DNA from: Stenocarpella maydis
Lineage: Eukaryota > Ascomycota > Sordariomycetes > Diaporthales > Diaporthaceae
Length of the DNA: 64,000 nt
NCBI GenBank assembly: GCA_002270565.1
Contig: NQMI01000005.1
Coordinates: 372,001 to 436,000 of the forward strand
Direction of reading: 5' to 3'
A program made the translations under genes and the position numbers. This document shows, piece after piece, positions 56,342-64,000 of the stretch (positions are counted from its first letter, which is position 1; every line of letters starts with the position of its first letter). The notes below the pieces were generated by a model that searched no databases, had not been told where the DNA came from, and was given only the letters and a program-made list of their open reading frames with translations.

Positions 56342-58294
56342 CTAAACAAATCTTAGAAACTCAGTATCGATCTCATCCGAAATAACAGACTTCGTCGCGG
56401 CCTCCTTGATCTGGAATGCGCCGGCTGCTTTCCGGGACACCACTGGCCTCATACCGACGGTGATGCGAAAGAACAACTCTTTTGGGCGGTCCAGGCGGGC
56501 TCCTCGCTCGATCGACACAAAGTATCTGCCCAAGCGCGCCTCGAATGGCCCTGGTGGGTTGAAGGGCACGCCCACTCCAACAAATTTCGATTGGAGCCAA
56601 GAAGGCATAACCAGCGTGCTTGCTCGACGGTGTGGTGCCCGGTCGCTGCTCGCTTTGTTCTCCGCGGTAGACAGCAGGTCCTGCCTGACTGTGCGCACCG
56701 AGACGTTGCTCTCTATCTTCGCGAGCAATAGGAGCCATGCTCCCCGTTGTATGGCCATAACAACAAGAATTCTATCGATTCCGTTGCCCAGGATGATGAG
56801 GGCGAGATGTCGTCCATTTTCGTACGTCCTCCGGTCGAACTCGACAAAGTCGGCCTGTATGCTCCTGGCTACAGTGGCTTTGTGGAGGTCAGGAAATATC
56901 TCTTTCCCGGATTCTGTCCTCATAGCCCATCGGCCCTTGAAGCTTAGCATGAGGACTTCGTTGCATCTTAGTGGACAATCATTGACCCAATACTCCGCGG
57001 TATGAATGGTCGGGTGTTTTTTTGCAAACTCCATGTAAACCCGTCGCTCGATCTCCCCGCCGCATACGCCTCTTAGGGACGGCGTGCCGAAAGGCTCGCT
57101 CACATCCGCCCTCAGCACGAGCGGCCAGATGTCAACGGTTGTTTTGATGAATATGGTGTCTCTGTGGAAGTCTTCGCGGCCGATCTTCCTATGCTCGAGC
57201 CACATTCCTTTGAAACTCGTGCGGGTGAACTGGCGCATGGCGCCCCCCGGCAGGCGGTAGAGGTATATTGTAGCCCACTCGTCTAGGGTATAAGCACCCA
57301 GATATCGTGCCGCTAGAAGTCCGTAGTAGTATCCGGGATAGTCGGGTCCAATCTCCGCTATGGGTATCTGAATCTTCAAGCCGTAGTTCGTAATGGTGAA
57401 CTCTGGCTTTGCCTGACGTAAATCAAATGCCTGTCGATAGACGTCGAATTCGACAGGGTGAAGCGCTGCGCCAAAGAATTGGTCCGGAGACAAGGCCAGG
57501 ATTCCAGAGGTTATGGATGACCCTTGTCCCCACCAAGTAAATATGGTGTGATCAGTCGACACGCGCATGATCTGTTCTTGCAATCTCCTAAAGGCGCTCG
57601 AGCCCCCTTCGCCGTATATTGGCGGCATGTGAACATCAAACAGGCCCAGAAGCGAGTACGCGTGGTCCTCCTCTCGGGTCGTACGTCGTCCAGCCGCCCA
57701 TGATATTTTCTCCGCCACGCTCGTATCATGCGCGTATAATCCATCGACAAGTATGCATTCCCGTATACGTGTGGTCCGCGATATCTGCTTCGCAAGTGTG
57801 GACTTGGTTCCTACCTCATGCCAATCCGCGGTGAGGAAGAGAACATCTGCCGGCGCGATTAGCTCCTGGAGCGTCCATCCTCTTGTAAACCACTTGCTTT
57901 TCCGCAGGTAACGAAGGTTAAAGCGGTCATGGAGATCGTCCAGGTATGCATAACACGTCTGCGACATCTCGTACCAGCGAAACATGGAGTTGATCGCCTC
58001 GGACAGTTCGGCACTGGAGCTCTTGTTGATACAGCATGTATCGACCCAGAGGTAAGCTAACCCATCCTGCAGGGCTCGCTCACATGCTGCCACCAACTTG
58101 GCGTAGCCTTTTTTCAATGTTATCCTGGCCAGGCTCGTTATGTCTTGGACACCCTCGCAGTCATGAAATGTGACTTCCTCATCTCCCCAGACATGGGAAA
58201 GGATCGCATAGGGTGGGGGCTGCTCGCCGACTTGTTCCAGATGGACCGTCAATGGCTCGTCAAGACCCTCTTTGGTGCAGTGAAGAAGATGCAT
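56342..58294 (-). CDS. HET-domain protein of the HET-E/HET-D type (no NACHT/WD)
   Basis: Single-exon frame of 650 residues from the ATG at 58292-58294. It starts MHLLHCTKEG, the usual beginning of this subfamily (MRLLxT); the frame is open further upstream but that extension is not family-like. The HET domain begins PPYAILSHVWGDEEVTFHD, continues with LAYLWVDTCCINKSSSAELSEAINSMFRWYEMS, and WFTRGWTLQELIAPADVLFL, then ends near EEDHAYSLLGLFDVHMPPIYGEG. The remaining 400 residues form a beta-rich C-terminal part with no NACHT or WD repeats. Likely role is allorecognition or programmed cell death; the partner is unknown. It lies about 1.1 kb from a dead pogo element. Confidence 0.9.
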   Translation of the reverse strand: MHLLHCTKEGLDEPLTVHLEQVGEQPPPYAILSHVWGDEEVTFHDCEGVQDITSLARITLKKGYAKLVAACERALQDGLAYLWVDTCCINKSSSAELSEAINSMFRWYEMSQTCYAYLDDLHDRFNLRYLRKSKWFTRGWTLQELIAPADVLFLTADWHEVGTKSTLAKQISRTTRIRECILVDGLYAHDTSVAEKISWAAGRRTTREEDHAYSLLGLFDVHMPPIYGEGGSSAFRRLQEQIMRVSTDHTIFTWWGQGSSITSGILALSPDQFFGAALHPVEFDVYRQAFDLRQAKPEFTITNYGLKIQIPIAEIGPDYPGYYYGLLAARYLGAYTLDEWATIYLYRLPGGAMRQFTRTSFKGMWLEHRKIGREDFHRDTIFIKTTVDIWPLVLRADVSEPFGTPSLRGVCGGEIERRVYMEFAKKHPTIHTAEYWVNDCPLRCNEVLMLSFKGRWAMRTESGKEIFPDLHKATVARSIQADFVEFDRRTYENGRHLALIILGNGIDRILVVMAIQRGAWLLLLAKIESNVSVRTVRQDLLSTAENKASSDRAPHRRASTLVMPSWLQSKFVGVGVPFNPPGPFEARLGRYFVSIERGARLDRPKELFFRITVGMRPVVSRKAAGAFQIKEAATKSVISDEIDTEFLRFV

Positions 58295-59414
58295 GTTCCT
58301 CAGCTTCGTTTTTGGCCAGTGCCGTAATGTGCGGCTGGGGTCCCCCCGGGCGAGACCTGGGCGAAACCTGGCTTTAGAGATTCCTGGTCGCCTGTGGAGT
58401 GAGAACAGAGGAGTGGGTCTTCCATGGGATGCAAATATGTCTTTTCGATGCTTTGCTGGAAGATCCAAAAAGATACTGGTATACTGCATGGGAGTGTCTC
58501 GGAATGCGTGCTCGGAAAAGGTGAGGTGCATCCTGATAAGAGTCAGGGCCACTGCAACGACTCTCCACTCTGATGGCGTGTTTAACGGGGCAATTCACCT
58601 ATGAAGTACCGAAGGATTTGGGGAAGACAAGCAAGTCAGCTGACGTAGCATCGCTGTAGTGCATCATTACACTAGCAACCAACATGCACTGCCAATGCCA
58701 GGTTATAAATACCAAAGGTTATTGAAACTTGCCGCATCCCTTGCCATGCAGTGAAGCACACACAGCTTTTCAGTCATTCTTGATGTGTATTCTACTTTGC
58801 ACTGCAACTGTACTGCTTGGAGGCTGCAAACCTAGAGCAAAATGATTCTCTTACTAACGTTACAAGCTTGGCTCCGGTTGTCCGCTGCTCGGCCACAGGA
58901 TGCATCAATACACTCAAGGAGCCGGCCAGCCTCCCAGCGGTTATGGTTCCACTCTCGAGAGAGCTTAAAGCGGATTTAAATATGCAACCTAATGAGCTGC
59001 ATACTTGATAAATCTATCTAATTATGTTTCATCCTCTTCCATAGGGTACAGGAGGTGAACAATCTAATTATTACCTAAGTAGCTCTCCTATAAGTTTGCT
59101 GTCACGAATCAGGGGCTCGCTGGGCCCACTATTCCAACGCTCAACTATGTATATAGACGAGCACTTCACCCACAATAGCTATAGCACTGGAAACCAGTCA
59201 AGCTGCTCTATTCGATATACCGCGCTCAGGATCGTGACATTTGCGTTCTTGTAAATGTGGCGGTGTTGCAGCAATAGTTGTGCTGATGGTCAGCGTTATA
59301 GAGTTCTAGAACGGCTCATTTGGGAAGGGGCCCTCTTTGAACTCTATATATTATAATTCTCTGCTTGTTTAGAATCGGAGTTGCAGCTAGAATCTTGGAC
59401 TTGGTCACATCTTA
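58295..59414. other. intergenic, becoming AT-rich toward the transposon
   Basis: Promoter region of the HET gene at the left, then mixed and AT-rich DNA. A 63-codon frame (58817-59008) has no recognisable features. Confidence 0.4.
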
Positions 59415-61636
59415 CCGTACCCCATACACCTTCGGTCACCCCTACCTCGGCCACACAAAATCACCAGCACCACACAAAGTGAGGTTTGGCTTATATGCAA
59501 CCTCATTCTAAAGTTCTCACGATGTTTTAAAGTCAATCTATTCTCTTTAATGTCTACACATATTGAGTGTCATTTGTAGACTGCGCAGCGCACTGGCGGT
59601 ATGGTCTGGCAGAATCCTGCATTACTTGTGTGCCTTCTGAGATGGTTACCCTTATGAATTGAAGATTGTTCTCTCTATAGCGCTACCAACTCAATTGCCC
59701 AGTATAGCGCTTAAAAAGAAGCCGTATGGTAGATCTAAGGATTATTAATAGTCCCAGATATATAATGCAGCATATGCAGTTACAGACGAGGGCCTCACGC
59801 CCTATGCAGCAGCCAACCAGTTCGGTGTGCTAAAGACCATACTGTTGAAGCAAATAGAAGGTACCAGACCCTTAAATGAGTAGATCCAGCCTGCTTAATG
59901 CTTATCTTATGCCTAAGAGGATGATATTGCTAATTGGATTCTCTAGCAAGAGAAATTGGGCTATACCCTAACTAGTTCCTTTGTTTGTTCCCTTGTTACG
60001 TTTGTTCTTATAGAAAATAGCGATAATAAGCTATTGGGGAAGAATTAGGTTGATAACTTTAAAAAGAGGCACCCAGAAGTCATTTTAAAGATGGGTAGGA
60101 AGTAAGAAGTTGAGCGGTTTTCTTTATTCACTCCTAAGGCAGTCAACTAGTATTTTAACAAGCTAGAGGACTTTGAATGGGTTGAAGCCAACTTAATAGT
60201 TAATATTAATAAAGGAGGCATTATGGAAGGCAATAGTATACTTATCCCTTATTTGCTTACTAAGAGATGCTATTCTTAACTAATTGCATTTATAGCCTAT
60301 GATAAATTTATACTAGGAAGTGCTGAAAAGCAGTCTATTGCTGTAAAAGAAAACGCTGCTTAGGCGATAGTTATGGTTATCAACTCTATAACTGCTACGG
60401 GCCACTATTTGCCTCCAGGGCTTATTTTTAAAGGAGTTAATCTTTAATAGTAATGGTTTAAGAGAGAATTTAAGAAGATTATGCTCCTAGAATGGGGTTT
60501 TAAGGTCTCTCTAAATGGCTAGATAAGCAATGAGATTGCTATTAAATAGCTTCATAATATCCTTATCCCAGTAATGAATAAGATCCGAGAGAATGATGAG
60601 TCCCGGGCTATTCTTTTAATACTTAATAGCTATAATAGTTACTAGAGCGTTGAGTTCATAACTATATGCTATAGGCACAATATCAACCCGTTATGGCTGC
60701 CCATATATACTTCTCACAGGCTTTAACCTCTTAATAACAGCATTTTCAGTATGCTTAAAGGAGTATTTAATAATAAGACTGAGAAGCTATCTAGCTACAT
60801 GAATTCAACTCCTATAGGCAAAATCAACTTTATTAAATGCCTCCTTAAAGCTCGGAAAGCAGTTACCAAGAAGACTATTAGAAATGCCTTCAGATACATA
60901 AGCATGTACCCAATATCACGAGAGAAGGCAATACAGCATCCAGAAATATACTCAGACCTAGAACCAGATCTCCCAAATCAGCCGGAACAGTCAGATCATG
61001 AGAATTCTGGTAATAAGGCTATCAGTTAAGCCTCTAATGAAGCCAGTAGCCCATCTAAGGATAAAGAGGCCATCATAAGAGACTATATAATGTTACTAGT
61101 CTCTAGAAACAATCGCCCAGCTAGATATAAAGCCAAATAAGTTGCTAATGAGATTAACAGACTATAATCTTAAGTTGCTATCCTTAAGAGAGAAAATACC
61201 AGCCTTAAAGTTGAAAGAGAGGTCCGAGAGAAGACAAAATGCCGCAAGGCTATACCCAACCCTAACGCGGAGTTTATAACTATGTTCAAAATAGGGCAGA
61301 AAGACCTTACAGTAGAGGCACTGGAAGAAGAGCCACGGCCTCAGAAATGCCGTAAAGTTGCTCAAGTTGAGGTTGAAGTTAAGGAGGAGGAAGATAAAGA
61401 AGATGCATCCAAGCCTGAGATTGTAGAGGAGCAACTCAGCCATAAGGGCCGCAAAATTCGACATCCAGCTAGATACAGTGATTAATTAACTTCTCACGAT
61501 CATTTTCATATAGCTACTAGGTATGCATCATAAGAATTGATTGAGTTGTGGCTGTCTGAATACCCTCAGTTTGTATAGTGTGTTCCAATTTAGTGTGGTC
61601 CGAAGGTGGGGGTGACCGAAGGTGTATGGGGTACGG
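59415..61636 (+). mobile_element. RIP-inactivated pogo/Fot1-type transposon
   Basis: Terminal inverted repeats of about 45 bases start CCGTACCCCATACACCTTCG at 59415 and end as the complement at 61636, with TA duplications at 59413-59414 and 61637-61638. The plus strand, read through stops, gives a pogo transposase: a helix-turn-helix N-terminal region (about 59770-59960), then FILGSAEKQSIAVKE, LPPGLIFKGVN, and ILLILNSYNSYQSVEFI, where the active form has LLVLDGH. YTSHRL then a stop and PLNNSIFSML stands for TSHLLQPLDVGVFS. Both catalytic-region Asp codons are Asn, and Gln codons are TAA. The only long open piece is the C-terminal 60751-61029 (92 codons). The copy is dead. Confidence 0.9.
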
Positions 61637-61638
61637 TA

Positions 61639-62087
61639 TGGTTAAAGCTGAACACTCCGCTAATAAGTAGTTCCCTGCCCCTGTGAGGCTTAGTGAGCTA
61701 TTGCATCATACCCGCGACTGTCCCCGACAAGGGTAGCTGTCGATTATAGACAGGCCCCGTCCGAAGCCAACGCGTTTGGTACTGGTTCCGTACTGGCATG
61801 TCAGGGCCGTGTAGAGCGACTGAGTAATGGCGTTCGGTGATCATCGTAAAAGAGAAATTCCGCTTTATGTCAGCCCGGGAAATGGCATCATCATCACAGC
61901 ATGGCGTGCGAGCGGGGAGCCGGCGGCTGCTCTGGGCAACAAAAGCTGCCCCTCCTCCTCGACTGACCCCGCGATGCGCTGCTGGTCAAGCTCCCGAATT
62001 ATCGCCAACTACACCAGCAGCGCTGAAGCGCATGCAGTTCCTCCCAGCACACACCTCTGACAAACCGAGCAGCGCCACCTCGTCACC
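61639..62087. other. upstream region of the Rossmann-fold gene
   Basis: Between the transposon and the gene; GC rises sharply after about 61750. No separate gene supported. Confidence 0.4.
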
Positions 62088-63032
62088 ATGAGCAAGCACG
62101 TCCTCGTACTCGGAGGCCACGGCAAGATCAGCCAGCTGATAACCCCGATCCTGCTAAACAAGTCGTGGACGGTCACCAGCATCATCCGCACCGAGGAGCA
62201 GGTCCCCGCGATCAAGAAGCTCGGCGAGACGCTGCAGGGCAGGCTTAACGTCCTCGTCCGCAGCATCGAGGAGGTCAAGAGCGAGTCGCAGGCCAAGAGC
62301 ATCCTCGACGAGGTCAAGCCCGACTATGTCTTCTGGAGTGCCGGCGCAGGAGGGCGTGGAGGCGCCGAGCGGGTATGCCCCGGAGCAATGGATGGGCAGA
62401 TATATTGGACATGACGGACATTGACTGGGATTTACGCTCGTGTAGACGTTCGCCGTCGACCGCGACGCCGCCATCCACTTCATCAAGGCCTCAGCCAACA
62501 CACCAAGCATCACACGCTTCCTCAACATCTCATATCTCGACTCGCGCCGGAACAAGCCCAGCTGGTGGAGCGACGATGACTGGAAGGTGAGTTAACACCC
62601 CCCCCCCCCCTTTTTTTTTTCTTCTCCCTTATAACATCCATTACTAACCTCCCTCCCCCGACAGAAAAGGCCGCCGAGGAGGTCAATCACAAGATCCTCC
62701 CCAACTACTACATCGCCAAGCTGGCCGCGGACGAGGCCCTGTACCGCGAGTCTGCCCGGCGCGGCGGGGACTTTGTCGGGATCAACCTGCGCCCGGGGAC
62801 ACTGACGGACGAGCCAGCCGGCAACGTCGAGCTGGGCAAGACCAGGACCAGCAGGAGCAGGGTGAGCCGCGAGTCCGTGGCGCGGGTCGCCGCCGCGCTG
62901 CTCGAGGCCGAGGGCGTCAAGAACAGCTGGATCGACCTGTTGGACGGCGACGAGGACATCGGCGCGGCGGTGCAGCGTGTTGTCAGGGACGGGGTGGATG
63001 CTGCCGAGGAGGACCCTGTTTATAAGCTGTGA
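62088..63032 (+). CDS. NAD(P)-binding Rossmann-fold (atypical SDR/NmrA-like) protein
   Basis: Three exons (62088-62372, 62446-62586, 62670-63032) give 262 residues. The first strand and loop, HVLVLGGHGKISQLI, are a GxxGxxx dinucleotide-binding motif, followed by an Arg after the second strand (SIIRTEE) compatible with NADP. Later blocks are DYVFWSAGAGG, FLNISYLDSR and YYIAKLAADEAL (a YxxxK-like AKLAADE helix), then INLRPGTLTDEPAG, all typical of the YwnB/atypical SDR5 group. The last intron ends in AAAAG; the nearer CAG four bases earlier would break the frame. Substrate unknown; such proteins include epimerases, reductases and redox-sensing regulators. Its GC-rich body contrasts with the adjoining dead transposon. 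Confidence 0.87.
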
Positions 63033-63409
63033 GGGGTGACTTTGAAGACGATGCTATCAAGACTTATCATGCCATGTATCGCCCCTGGGGTTGTGCAGCC
63101 ACCTTTTCAGGGACGCTAGTCTTCCATCGCTCTTCCGGACCTTGTATGGCGGCGTCCTTGATTTAGGCTGGTACTCATGCAGGGGCGAGTAGACGACACG
63201 ATAAATACATCTGCCGAAAAAAGTCCGGTGAATATCACACTGAGGATTTCCAGGATCTTTGCTGAGGTCTTGAAGTGGACAGATTATTCAGGGGTATCTC
63301 TCTTCTATTAGTCTATTTCGCTATGCTATGCTGGGTATCTGATTACATTCATTGGCTCTTCCAACCGTATGAAAAAAAAAATAGACATTAATATTAAGGC
63401 AGGAGGATA
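63033..63409. other. convergent intergenic stretch
   Basis: 3' flanks of two convergent genes; no gene. Confidence 0.45.
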
Positions 63410-64000
63410 TTAGGCATTGAACCCCGGTGCGTGCCCCTTATGCTCGCGGCCACCTTCCCCCTGTGCCGATGTTGAAGCCTCCGGGCGCTCCTCGGCAGAC
63501 GCCAGGTTCTCAGGCATAGGGATCTCGGGCGCCTTGCCTTTCGGGCTCCCCGGCGGCGGCTGCTGGTGCAAGGCCTGCGTCATCTCCGGGCCTGGCGCGA
63601 CGCCGCCAGCAGCAGCAGCAGTAGTAGGAGTAGCCCCTTGAGTCGGTGGCACGGGGGCCGAACTGCCCGCCTCGGCGCTGGACACGGAACCGCCGGCATT
63701 CTTGGCGGCCGCCAGCCTCCTGTTCCTGCGGTGCCTCCAGAACAGGAAGCCGATGATGCCCAAGGCGAGTGCGCCGAGGCCGACCCCGAGAGTCATGCCA
63801 ACCAATGCGGGCACTGAGAGGATGTCCGATGCTAGCCCTTGCTCTTCGCCGTCAGAGTCTCCGTCGGAGCTGGTCCCGTCCGACGGGGTCGTCTCATAGC
63901 AGCTGGAGTAGACGCAGGACATCGTGGACGAGGGGGCTGCAGAACCGTACGTGGCGAAGGGGACGATGTTACTCGTCTCCGTCGCGCCGAACTTGACCGG
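63410..64000 (-). CDS. single-pass membrane protein, C-terminal part (partial)
   Basis: The frame is open from the window edge at 64000 to the stop at 63410 (about 196 residues visible). It begins with an extracellular-type Ser/Thr/Pro stretch with two Cys (MSCVYSSCYETT). One hydrophobic segment, LVGMTLGVGLGALALGIIGFLFW, is followed by the stop-transfer RHRRNRR, and a cytosolic tail rich in Ala, Pro, Gly and Ser. This is the usual C-terminal layout of fungal surface proteins such as Mid2/WSC-type sensors or mucin-like proteins. The ectodomain that would identify it lies outside the window. Confidence 0.75.
   Translation of the reverse strand, partial: PVKFGATETSNIVPFATYGSAAPSSTMSCVYSSCYETTPSDGTSSDGDSDGEEQGLASDILSVPALVGMTLGVGLGALALGIIGFLFWRHRRNRRLAAAKNAGGSVSSAEAGSSAPVPPTQGATPTTAAAAGGVAPGPEMTQALHQQPPPGSPKGKAPEIPMPENLASAEERPEASTSAQGEGGREHKGHAPGFNA

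Noticed and set aside
1..64000. CRISPR arrays, bacterial operons, rRNA or tRNA genes
   Set aside because: No regularly spaced repeat-spacer pattern, no rRNA-like conserved blocks and no convincing tRNA box pair were seen; intron structure shows the DNA is eukaryotic.

Overview
The window is nuclear DNA of a filamentous ascomycete (Pezizomycotina, most likely Sordariomycetes). Gene-rich, GC-balanced stretches carry short GT-AG introns of about 50-130 bases. They are interrupted by AT-rich blocks of dead DNA transposons whose reading frames are full of TAA/TAG codons and Asp-to-Asn changes, the signature of repeat-induced point mutation (RIP). HET-domain genes, an AA9 lytic polysaccharide monooxygenase, a Vrg4-type GDP-mannose transporter and a cNMP-binding/F-box/LRR protein all fit such a fungus. 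The species cannot be named from sequence alone.

Layout. 1-5.3 kb is transposon-rich: an AT-rich remnant, a 25-bp tandem repeat, a small palindromic MITE-like element abutting a truncated coding fragment, and a complete but dead Mutator-like element with TIRs and a 9-bp target duplication. 5.3-10.1 kb holds a broken Cys-rich ORF, a GIY-YIG (T5orf172-like) protein with a C-terminal membrane hairpin, and a Cys-containing, probably secreted protein. 10.27-12.12 kb is a pogo/Tc1-type element with unusually GC-rich 44-bp TIRs. 13.5-20.4 kb carries the AA9 LPMO, a short-chain dehydrogenase, an F-box remnant and a family 1 glycosyltransferase. 20.4-28 kb carries a multi-exon fungal membrane protein with a detached zinc-finger module, a HET-domain protein and a class III aminotransferase. 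29.4-36.2 kb is a housekeeping block: GDP-mannose transporter, FMN reductase, MsrA and a mitochondrial Bax-inhibitor/GHITM-like protein.

From 37.4 kb there is a small secreted Cys-rich peptide, then nearly 6 kb with no recognisable gene, whose last part looks like the long leader of a 1053-residue protein with two cyclic-nucleotide-binding domains, an F-box and leucine-rich repeats. A secreted aspartic protease (48.6-50.0 kb) follows, then 3.6 kb of repeats and a sequence gap, an amino-acid/GABA-type permease, and a second HET protein. A second dead pogo element (59.4-61.6 kb), a NAD(P)-binding Rossmann protein and the 3' end of a single-pass membrane protein close the window.

The genes do not form one pathway. 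The broad themes are secretion and cell surface (LPMO, protease, Cys-rich peptide, GDP-mannose transport), allorecognition (two HET genes), redox repair (MsrA, FMN reductase) and uptake (permease). I see no clearly unprecedented system. The items most worth following are the cNMP/F-box/LRR architecture, the membrane-anchored GIY-YIG protein, the Cys-rich peptide, and two reading frames cut by an in-frame TAG.
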